Shown here in pieces: positions 4,833 through 9,893 of a stretch of 9,893 nucleotides of DNA. Position 1 is the first letter of the stretch. The number at the start of each line of letters is the position of its first letter. The stretch spans positions 1 to 9,893 of the forward strand of contig JANYBR010000326.1 in assembly GCA_025360685.1 (NCBI GenBank). Direction: 5' to 3'. The DNA is from Pseudomonadota bacterium (GTDB lineage Bacteria; Pseudomonadota; Alphaproteobacteria; Micropepsales; Micropepsaceae). The position numbers and the translations under genes were made by a program. The notes beneath the pieces are model-generated. The model was not told where the DNA came from. It made no database searches and saw only the letters and a list, made by a program, of their open reading frames with translations.

Positions 4833-5147
4833 ATGGATGAGGTTTTCAGGGCCCTTGCCGATCCGACACGGCGGCAATTGCTGGACAGCCTCCATGCCAG
4901 CAATGGCCAGACATTGAATGAGCTCTGCGCGCAGATGGACATGACACGGCAAGCGGTGACCAAGCACCTGGCAATCCTGGAGGGCGCCAATCTTCTTGCC
5001 ACTGTGCGCAAGGGCCGCGAGAAGGAGCATTACCTCAACCCCGTCCCCATCAATGACATCGCCGAACGATGGATCGGCAAATACGAGCGGGGCCGCCTTC
5101 GCGCGCTCAGCGATCTGAAGAAAAACCTCGAAAGGGAAGACACATGA
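4833..5147 (+). CDS. ArsR-family winged-helix transcriptional repressor
   Basis: This 104-aa protein is the usual ArsR/SmtB size. It has MDEVFRALADPTRRQLLDSL (1–20), the typical first helices; a helix-turn-helix with recognition segment MTRQAVTKHLAIL (37–49); and the wing LLATVRKGREKEHYLN (54–69). There is only one cysteine (Cys32) and no CxC metal motif, so it is unlikely to be a metal sensor. It fits the ArsR subgroup found beside SRPBCC genes. The start at 4833 is chosen because AGGGA (4821–4825) is 7 nt before it; ATG 4827 is only 1 nt from that element. The TTG-initiated frame from 4812 would include the operator. The stop overlaps the next start (ATGA), so the two are translationally coupled. 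Autoregulation through the spacer operator is likely. The effector cannot be inferred. Confidence 0.93.
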   Translation: MDEVFRALADPTRRQLLDSLHASNGQTLNELCAQMDMTRQAVTKHLAILEGANLLATVRKGREKEHYLNPVPINDIAERWIGKYERGRLRALSDLKKNLEREDT

Positions 5148-5602
5148 GCAGCAAATTTCTCTACGTGACCTACATCCGCACCACACCGGAAAAGCTCTGG
5201 GACGCGCTGACCAAGCCGGAATTCACCCGCGCCTACTGGTTCGGCATTACTCTCGAAAGCGAGTGGAAGAAGGCGGCGTCCTGGAAAATGATGATTCCGG
5301 ACGGCCGGGTCGGCGACAGCGGCGAAATCATCGAGATCGAGCGGCCGAAGAAACTCGTGCTCAGCTGGCGCAACGAGTTCAGGTCGGAGATGCGCGAAGA
5401 GGGCTATTCGCGTTGCACCTTCACGCTCGAGCCGGAAGGCGACACGGACAAGCTGACCATTCTGCATCAGATCGACCGCGATGGCTCCAAGCTGATCGAA
5501 GCCGTCTCGGGTGGCTGGCCGAAGATTCTCGCCAGTCTCAAGAGCATGCTCGAGACCGGCAAACCACTCGATGAGATTCACACCTGGGCGCGGGTCGGTT
5601 GA
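5144..5602 (+). CDS. SRPBCC / AHSA1-domain protein
   Basis: This 152-aa protein is a single START/Bet v 1-like (SRPBCC) domain of the AHSA1 (activator of Hsp90 ATPase homologue) type. Landmarks are YIRTTPEKLWDALTKPEF (10–27), YWFG (31–34), the strand GEIIEIERPKKLVLSW (60–75), FTLEPEGDTDKLTILH (93–108) and the long C-terminal helix SGGWPKILASLKSMLETG (122–139). Such domains form a hydrophobic ligand cavity. The ligand is unknown, and despite the family name bacterial members are not shown to act on Hsp90. AGGGA lies about 9 nt before the ATG, which overlaps the arsR stop. arsR–SRPBCC gene pairs are widespread in bacteria, and the SRPBCC protein is presumably what the repressor controls. The stop codon is one base from the end of the convergent mutM gene. 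Confidence 0.9.
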   Translation: MSSKFLYVTYIRTTPEKLWDALTKPEFTRAYWFGITLESEWKKAASWKMMIPDGRVGDSGEIIEIERPKKLVLSWRNEFRSEMREEGYSRCTFTLEPEGDTDKLTILHQIDRDGSKLIEAVSGGWPKILASLKSMLETGKPLDEIHTWARVG

Positions 5603-5603
5603 A

Positions 5604-6479
5604 CTATTTCTGGCAGGCCGGGCAGTGGAAGGTCGAGCGTCCGGCCTGGGCGATGCGTTTGATCGTTCCCTTACAGCCCTTCTTCCGGCACGCTTCACCC
5701 TCGCGGTCGTAGACCAGGAAGGTCTTCTGGAAATAACCCATCTCGCCGTCGGTGCGGCGGTGGTCGCGCAATGACGAACCGCCGGCCGCGATGGCTTGTT
5801 TCAAGACGGCCTTGATCTCTCTGACCAACGGCGCAATCCGCGCCGGTGAGATCGACTTGGCGAGCCGCCGGGGTGATATCCCCGAGCGAAAGAGTGCCTC
5901 GCAGACATAGATGTTGCCAAGCCCCGCGATCACGCGCTGGTCCAGCAGCGCGGACTTGATGGGTGTCTTCTTGCCCTTCAGCGCTTTGACGAGAAACGCA
6001 GCGTCGAATTTCTCCGACAATGGTTCGATGCCAACCGCTTTGAACAAGCGATGTGCGTCGATCCGGTCCGTCTCGATCAATGTCATCAGGCCGAAACGGC
6101 GATGGTCGGTGAACACGATCCGCGCAGGCGCATCAGTCTCGAGCACCACATGATCGTGTTTTCCTTTGCCCGCCTCAGGCGGCGTGGCGGGATAGACGAA
6201 GGTTCCCAATTTGCGCGCCTGTCCGTCGGCGTACACCGCGATGCGCCCGCTCATTCCCAGATGGATGACGAACGTCTCGCCGCTATCCAGCTCTGCCATC
6301 AAATATTTCGCTCGCCGCCACAGCCGCTTTACCTTGCGCCCGGTGAGGCGGCACACGAAGTCATTCGGAAACGGAATGCGCAGGTCGCCGCGCCGGGTTT
6401 CGACGTGGGTGAACGTGTGACCCTCCAACACGGGGCGAAGGCCAGTGCACACGGTCTCGACTTCGGGTAGCTCGGGCAA
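5604..6479 (-). CDS. mutM: Formamidopyrimidine-DNA glycosylase (Fpg/MutM)
   Basis: This 291-aa bifunctional glycosylase/AP-lyase excises 8-oxoguanine and formamidopyrimidines. It begins MPELPEVET, where Pro2 is the Schiff-base nucleophile and Glu3 is catalytic. Lys58 (RRAKY), HLGMSG (73–78) and DHRRFG (125–130) follow. The helix-two-turn-helix holds GLGNIYVCEALF (186–197). The C-terminal zinc finger uses Cys264, Cys269, Cys286 and Cys289 with GRSTFHCPACQ (280–290). The first Cys pair is CX4C rather than CX2C, as in alphaproteobacterial homologues. The start codon is TTG: catalytic Pro2 must follow the initiator, and GAGGT sits 7 nt before this TTG. The gene is convergent with the SRPBCC gene (1-bp gap) and divergent from ubiE, with a palindromic repeat beginning 14 bp upstream, so its promoter must lie within or across that repeat. 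Confidence 0.97.
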   Translation of the reverse strand: MPELPEVETVCTGLRPVLEGHTFTHVETRRGDLRIPFPNDFVCRLTGRKVKRLWRRAKYLMAELDSGETFVIHLGMSGRIAVYADGQARKLGTFVYPATPPEAGKGKHDHVVLETDAPARIVFTDHRRFGLMTLIETDRIDAHRLFKAVGIEPLSEKFDAAFLVKALKGKKTPIKSALLDQRVIAGLGNIYVCEALFRSGISPRRLAKSISPARIAPLVREIKAVLKQAIAAGGSSLRDHRRTDGEMGYFQKTFLVYDREGEACRKKGCKGTIKRIAQAGRSTFHCPACQK

Positions 6480-6493
6480 GTCTACACCTCAAC

Positions 6494-6599
6494 TGTCATC
6501 CCGGACGCGCCAAAGGCGCGATCCGGGACCCACTGAGGTGCGATGTCACGGTGGGTCCCGGCTCGCGCGCTGCCAATGCAGCGCTTGGCCGGGATGACA
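6494..6599. repeat. Palindromic intergenic repeat element (REP-like, 106 bp)
   Basis: Outer perfect 11-bp inverted repeat TGTCATCCCGG (6494–6504) and CCGGGATGACA (6589–6599). Inner perfect 11-bp pair CCGGGACCCAC (6523–6533) and GTGGGTCCCGG (6551–6561). Each half also folds alone: the left as TCCCGGA-CGCGCC-AAA-GGCGCG-A-TCCGGGA (6499–6528), the right around GCGCTGC-CAAT-GCAGCGC with TCCCGGC/GCCGGGA outside (6556–6594). It can thus form two hairpins or one long cruciform. TGTCATCCCGG…CCGGGATGACA ends are familiar from dispersed intergenic repeats of alphaproteobacteria. It fills most of the mutM–ubiE gap. Confidence 0.8.
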
Positions 6600-6611
6600 A
6601 TAGTGTATGAT
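6585..6611 (+). promoter_or_regulatory. Candidate ubiE promoter at the repeat edge
   Basis: TATGAT (6606–6611, five of six to TATAAT) with TTGGCC (6585–6590) 15 bp upstream as a poor -35. The latter lies inside the right arm of the palindromic repeat. The predicted start point (about 6618–6620) coincides with the ubiE ATG at 6620. A GATTC (CcrM-type) site overlaps at 6609–6613. Confidence 0.4.
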
Positions 6612-6619
6612 TCAATTCG

Positions 6620-7372
6620 ATGAGCAATGCCACTGCCAGCTTTGGCTATCGCGACGTGCCGGAGGCCGAAAAGGAAGGCCTCGTGCGCGAAGTCTTTTCA
6701 TCCGTCGCCGGCAAGTATGACCTGATGAACGATCTGATGTCCGCAGGCGTACACCGTTTATGGAAGGACGCGATGGTCGAGTGGCTCAATCCGCGTCCGG
6801 GCTGGAACGTGATCGACGTGGCGGGCGGCACCGGCGACATTGCTTTCCGGATCGCCGAACTTGTCCGTGCCCGAGGCGGCGAGGCCAGCATCATCATCTG
6901 CGACATCAATCCGGACATGGTTGGCGAAGGCGTGCGGCGGGCCGAAGCCAAAGGCGAACACTCGATCCGCTGGCTGACGGGCGACGCGCAAGCCCTGCCC
7001 ATACCGGATGCGAGCATGGACGCATACACGATCGCGTTCGGCATCAGAAACGTGACACACATTGAAAAAGCGCTCAACGAGGCGCGGCGCGTCCTCAAAC
7101 CCGGCGGGCGTTTTCTCTGCCTCGAATTCTCGCGGGTCGCTGCACCAGGACTCGACGCCCTGTACGATGCCTATTCGCTGAACGTGCTGCCTCGGCTTGG
7201 ACAAATGGTGGCTGGCGACGCCGACGCCTATCGCTATCTGGCCGAAAGCATCCGGCGCTTTCCGCCGCAAGCCAAGTTCGCGAAGATGATCGAAAAGGCA
7301 GGCCTGGCGCAGGTGAAGGTTCGCAATCTCACAGGCGGCGTAGCGGCCATGCACTCGGCATGGAAGATCTGA
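6620..7372 (+). CDS. ubiE: Ubiquinone/menaquinone biosynthesis C-methyltransferase UbiE
   Basis: This 250-aa SAM-dependent methyltransferase performs the C-methylation of the benzoquinol ring in ubiquinone synthesis. Family landmarks are FSSVAGKYDLMNDLMSAGVH (26–45), the SAM-binding glycine motif DVAGGTGDIAF (66–76), the acidic loop ICDINPDM (93–100), GDAQALPIPD (121–130), GIRNVTHIEKALNEARRVLK (141–160), LEFS (168–171), YRYLAESIRRFP (204–215) and the C-terminal GGVAAMHSAWKI. It is full length. No Shine-Dalgarno precedes ATG 6620, and a -10-like TATGAT ends 8 bp before it, so the mRNA may be leaderless. Its stop overlaps the ubiB start (TGATG), forming the ubiE–ubiB unit common in proteobacteria. 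Aerobic alphaproteobacteria generally make ubiquinone, so the menaquinone role is not assumed. Confidence 0.96.
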   Translation: MSNATASFGYRDVPEAEKEGLVREVFSSVAGKYDLMNDLMSAGVHRLWKDAMVEWLNPRPGWNVIDVAGGTGDIAFRIAELVRARGGEASIIICDINPDMVGEGVRRAEAKGEHSIRWLTGDAQALPIPDASMDAYTIAFGIRNVTHIEKALNEARRVLKPGGRFLCLEFSRVAAPGLDALYDAYSLNVLPRLGQMVAGDADAYRYLAESIRRFPPQAKFAKMIEKAGLAQVKVRNLTGGVAAMHSAWKI

Positions 7373-8940
7373 TGTTCCGGCACCTCTCCGACACTCGACG
7401 GCTGTGGCACGCCGCACGCGTGCTGGCGCGCAACGATGCGCTATTTCCGAAGGAATATGAGGCGTTGCTGCCGGGTTGGGCGCGGCTGGCCCGCCGTCTT
7501 CTGGGCAGCGGGCGGGCCAAGAACGAGATTGCGCCGCCGGGCGTGCGCCTGGCGCATGCGCTCGAGAGTCTCGGTCCAGCCTACATCAAGCTGGGGCAGG
7601 TGCTGGCCACACGCGCCGACATAGTCGGAGACGAAGTGGCGATCGCTCTGGCGCAATTGCAGGATCGCCTGCCGCCGTTTCCCATGGAACAGTCGCGATC
7701 CGTTATCACCCACTCGTTGGGCCGTCCGGTCGAAACCGTGTTCAGCACGCTTTCCGAGCCGATCGCCGCTGCTTCGATCGCGCAGGTGCATGACGGCATG
7801 ACGGCCGACGATCCGCCGGTGCGTGTTGCGGTCAAGGTTTTGCGCCCCGGCATTGCGGCGGAATTCGGCAAAGACCTGTCCGCATTCGCGTCCGCCGCGC
7901 GCCTCGCGGAACGCTTCATACCCGAAGCCAAGCGGCTGCGGCCGATCGCGATGGTCGACACGCTTGCCGTATCGGTCGCGATCGAACTGGACCTGCGTAT
8001 GGAAGCGGCGGGCGCTTCGGAGCTCGAAGAACGCACCCGCAACGATCCGGACTTTCGCGTGCCGCATATCGATTGGAGCCGCACGTCGGAGCAGGTTCTG
8101 ACCAGCGAATGGATCGAAGGCACGCCGTTGCGCGATCGCGATGCCCTGATCGCGGCGGGACATGATCCCAAGCGTATCGCGAGTCTCATTGTCCGCAATT
8201 TCCTGACCCAGGCCCTGCGCGACGGTTTTTTCCACGCCGACATGCATCCGGGCAATCTCTTTGTCGATTCCGAAGGACGCCTGGTCGCGGTTGACTTCGG
8301 CATCATGGGACGGCTCGACGCCTCCATGCGCCGGTTCATGGCCGAAACACTCGCCGGCTTCCTGGCACGTGACTATCAGCGCATCGCCCAGATCCACTAC
8401 GACGTGAATTTCGTGCCCGCGCACCATCCCGTCGAGACGTTCGCCCAGGCGTTGCGCGCGATCGGCGAGCCGATTTTCGGCCGCTCCGCCAAGGATGTGT
8501 CGATGGCGCGCCTGCTGCAGCAATTGTTCGACACGACGCACCGCTTCGAGATGCAGGCACAGCCGCAACTGATGCTCCTGCAAAAGACGATGGTGGTGGT
8601 GGAGGGCGTCGCCCGCGCCCTCGATCCGGATTTCGACATCTGGGAAGCCAGCCGTCCGGTGGTGGAGAAGTGGATGATCGAACGTATGGGACCGGAGGGC
8701 AGGTTGCGCGATGCCGCAGACGGTATGAGCGCGCTTGGCCGCGCCGCGCAGAATTTGCCGCAGCTGATCAAGAATGCCGAGATCATCTCCGCCATGCTCG
8801 CGGACGGTGGTCTGCGCCTTCATCCGGAGTCCGCGATGCTCATCGCCGAGGCCCAGGTCGAGCGGACGCGGCATGTGCGTATCGCGTTGTGGCTGTCGGC
8901 CGGGGCGCTCGGTGTGCTCGCACTGGCGGCAATGTTTTGA
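7372..8940 (+). CDS. ubiB: UbiB (ABC1/ADCK atypical kinase family), ubiquinone biosynthesis
   Basis: This 522-aa protein belongs to the UbiB/ADCK atypical kinase-like family needed for ubiquinone biosynthesis at the membrane. Visible motifs in order are KLGQ (73–76) of the KxGQ extension, the alanine-rich loop AAASIAQVH (132–140) that replaces the P-loop, VAVKV with Lys155, ELD (205–207) of the ExD motif, HADMHPGN (288–295) and DFG (308–310). The last about 23 residues, from RHVRIALWLS to the end, form a hydrophobic C-terminal anchor. The start at 7372 is chosen because its ATG overlaps the ubiE stop and GGAAG lies 5 nt upstream. An ATG at 7360 would add four residues. The 3' end is convergent with a small membrane-protein gene, separated by 31 bp without a clear terminator hairpin. 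Confidence 0.95.
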   Translation: MFRHLSDTRRLWHAARVLARNDALFPKEYEALLPGWARLARRLLGSGRAKNEIAPPGVRLAHALESLGPAYIKLGQVLATRADIVGDEVAIALAQLQDRLPPFPMEQSRSVITHSLGRPVETVFSTLSEPIAAASIAQVHDGMTADDPPVRVAVKVLRPGIAAEFGKDLSAFASAARLAERFIPEAKRLRPIAMVDTLAVSVAIELDLRMEAAGASELEERTRNDPDFRVPHIDWSRTSEQVLTSEWIEGTPLRDRDALIAAGHDPKRIASLIVRNFLTQALRDGFFHADMHPGNLFVDSEGRLVAVDFGIMGRLDASMRRFMAETLAGFLARDYQRIAQIHYDVNFVPAHHPVETFAQALRAIGEPIFGRSAKDVSMARLLQQLFDTTHRFEMQAQPQLMLLQKTMVVVEGVARALDPDFDIWEASRPVVEKWMIERMGPEGRLRDAADGMSALGRAAQNLPQLIKNAEIISAMLADGGLRLHPESAMLIAEAQVERTRHVRIALWLSAGALGVLALAAMF

Positions 8941-8971
8941 TCGGTATGGTTCAATTCGCAACGAAGTGGCT

Positions 8972-9373
8972 TTATGGCTTGTCGAAAAGCGCTTTGCGGA
9001 CCGCCGCCACGAACGCCTCTGCGTTGGCCTTTTGCCAGACGCCACCGGTTGATCGGCGCAGGTCGTTTCCGGCGGTGTTGATCGTCACCGCCGGCCAACC
9101 GATGAGAAGCAGGAGTGCCAGCGCAAGCACGGCCAATCCGAACAACACCGCACCGCCCGACCCGCTGGAAAAAAGACCAAGTCCGACCAACGCCAGCACG
9201 ACTCCGCCAAAGACATTCCGGCTGGTCTCGAGCCGAACCGACGTGACGTGGCGGATCGGGAGCTCTTCGAGCACTCCTCCGCCGAACCAGCTCTTTTTGG
9301 CGTAGAACGCGATCCGGTCCGCATAGACCGCACCGAACTCGTTTTCGAACATGGGCGTGGAATCGGCTGCCAT
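8972..9373 (-). CDS. Small two-TM membrane protein of unknown function
   Basis: I do not recognise this 133-aa protein with certainty. It has a soluble N-terminal part rich in beta-type residues (MFENEFGAVYADRIAFYAKK, 8–27, then LEELPIRHVTSVRLE, 35–49). Two hydrophobic segments follow (about 54–69 and 74–92) joined by a short Ser/Gly turn, then a strand ITINT-like segment (VTINT, 96–100) and a C-terminal helix (ANAEAFVAAVRKALF). A split soluble domain with a two-helix hairpin inserted resembles small bacterial PH-like or DUF6232-like membrane proteins; this is a low-confidence structural guess. ATG 9373 is chosen because GGGGGA lies about 6 nt upstream; ATG 9388 is an alternative. A candidate promoter with an operator-like palindrome lies about 55–85 bp upstream. 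It is convergent with ubiB. Confidence 0.75.
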   Translation of the reverse strand: MAADSTPMFENEFGAVYADRIAFYAKKSWFGGGVLEELPIRHVTSVRLETSRNVFGGVVLALVGLGLFSSGSGGAVLFGLAVLALALLLLIGWPAVTINTAGNDLRRSTGGVWQKANAEAFVAAVRKALFDKP

Positions 9374-9428
9374 CGTGTCCCCCGGCATTGGCGGCGCCAA
9401 AAGGAGTAGATTGCATGGAGTAAAATTG

Positions 9429-9458
9429 CAACTATAAGTTGTAGTTGGACCCAGTGAA
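9429..9458 (-). promoter_or_regulatory. Promoter with overlapping inverted repeat before the two-TM gene
   Basis: On the minus strand TTCACT (9458–9453, four of six), a 16-bp spacer and TATAGT (9436–9431, five of six) form a plausible sigma-70 promoter. A perfect inverted repeat CAACTA-N7-TAGTTG (9429–9447) overlaps the -10 and the spacer, as expected of a repressor site. The leader to ATG 9373 would be about 50 nt. Confidence 0.5.
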
Positions 9459-9517
9459 AAATGATCGAGGACACCGAAATGATCGGCGCCCATGCCAGGA
9501 TTTGATTTCGAGATGAC

Positions 9518-9893
9518 CTAAACGATCCGCAAGTGACCGGCGTTGCAGGCAGTCGTGCCCTGCGCACTCGTGACATAGACCTTCAACGTCACCGTGTGAT
9601 TGACGAGATCCGCCATATCCGGGATCCGGAAGCGAACCGCATTGCCCTGAACCATTTCTCCGGTCAGCAGAACCGCCTCATAGCCGGTCGGTTCTTCGCC
9701 CTTGACGGAATCAAACGACATCACGACCCGCACATCAGCGCCGGGTGCACCGATGCTCTCGCACGCGATCGCCAGCGCCTGCCCGCGATTCACGGGCGTC
9801 ACGTCCGATCCGCCGAGATCGGTCGTGGCATAGGATGAAAGATGGCCCTGAGCGTGAAGCTCGTTTGCGCCGGCGGGCCCAGCGGACAGCAAT
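9518..9893 (-). CDS. Probable exported protein of unknown function, C-terminal fragment
   Basis: The minus-strand frame enters from the window edge and ends at TAG 9520–9518, giving at least 124 residues. The visible start LLSAGPAGANELHAQG looks like the tail of a signal peptide with a cleavage site near AGA/NEL, so the mature protein may begin almost at the window edge and the missing part may be short. The remainder alternates short beta-type strands (VRVVMSFD, AVRFRIPD, HTVTLKVYVTS) and has two cysteines (in IACES and TTACNAG) that could form a disulfide in the periplasm. No catalytic motif is visible and I do not recognise the family. It is on the same strand as the two-TM gene, 144 bp upstream of it, with that gene's promoter in between. 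Confidence 0.65.
   Translation of the reverse strand, partial: LLSAGPAGANELHAQGHLSSYATTDLGGSDVTPVNRGQALAIACESIGAPGADVRVVMSFDSVKGEEPTGYEAVLLTGEMVQGNAVRFRIPDMADLVNHTVTLKVYVTSAQGTTACNAGHLRIV

Noticed and set aside
4833..5147. Metal-responsive ArsR/SmtB sensor
   Set aside because: Only one cysteine and no CxC motif; the SRPBCC partner points to the non-metal subgroup.
4755..5186. Upstream extension of the enoyl-CoA hydratase frame
   Set aside because: It runs antisense through the arsR gene and promoter; the family start and Shine-Dalgarno are at 4754.
7441..9045. 534-codon frame antisense to ubiB
   Set aside because: Shadow frame in high-GC sequence; ubiB on the plus strand has every family motif.
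1..9893. CRISPR array, insertion sequence, integrase, toxin–antitoxin or defence genes
   Set aside because: No repeat–spacer pattern, transposase or integrase motifs, or paired small toxin-like genes were seen; the region is dominated by conserved housekeeping genes.

Overview
The window reads as a core chromosomal segment of an alphaproteobacterium. Coding regions look GC-rich (above 60% by eye). The gene order dnaN–dnaA … rpsT – enoyl-CoA hydratase … mutM / ubiE–ubiB is the arrangement known around dnaA in many alphaproteobacteria, including Caulobacter and rhizobial relatives. The CX4C zinc finger of MutM, several GANTC (CcrM-type) sites and a CtrA-like motif fit this. I cannot name the genus.

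Layout: (1) 1–2319, minus strand: the 5' end of dnaN, a terminator, dnaA, and a single-domain rhodanese. The dnaA leader holds three consecutive hairpins. (2) 2320–2763: the longest gene-free stretch, about 46% GC over 2401–2760, with several palindromes and short repeats, a CtrA-like site and no recognisable DnaA boxes. (3) 2764–4754, minus strand: rpsT with its own promoter, then (upstream in transcription) an atypical SDR gene and an enoyl-CoA hydratase gene, which are 5 nt apart. (4) 4793–5602, plus strand: an ArsR-type repressor gene translationally coupled (ATGA) to an SRPBCC/AHSA1-domain gene, with a near-perfect operator between the -35 and -10 of the promoter. (5) 5604–6479, minus strand: mutM with a TTG start. 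(6) 6494–6599: a palindromic intergenic repeat in the mutM/ubiE divergent region. (7) 6620–8940, plus strand: ubiE and ubiB overlapping by TGATG. (8) 8972–9373, minus strand: a small two-TM protein of unknown role with an operator-like palindrome over its promoter. (9) 9518–9893, minus strand: the C-terminal part of a probable exported protein that runs off the window.

Functional grouping: replication initiation (dnaA, dnaN) sits beside translation (rpsT). Ubiquinone biosynthesis (ubiE, ubiB) is divergent from base-excision repair (mutM). The ArsR–SRPBCC pair is a self-contained autoregulated module placed between two housekeeping genes.

I found no CRISPR array, tRNA, rRNA, insertion sequence, toxin–antitoxin pair, prophage gene or obvious new defence system. 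The most interesting signals are regulatory: the dnaA leader with mutually exclusive pairings, the structured low-GC gap upstream of rhodanese–dnaA, the possible leaderless start of ubiE next to a repeat element, and the ArsR operator.
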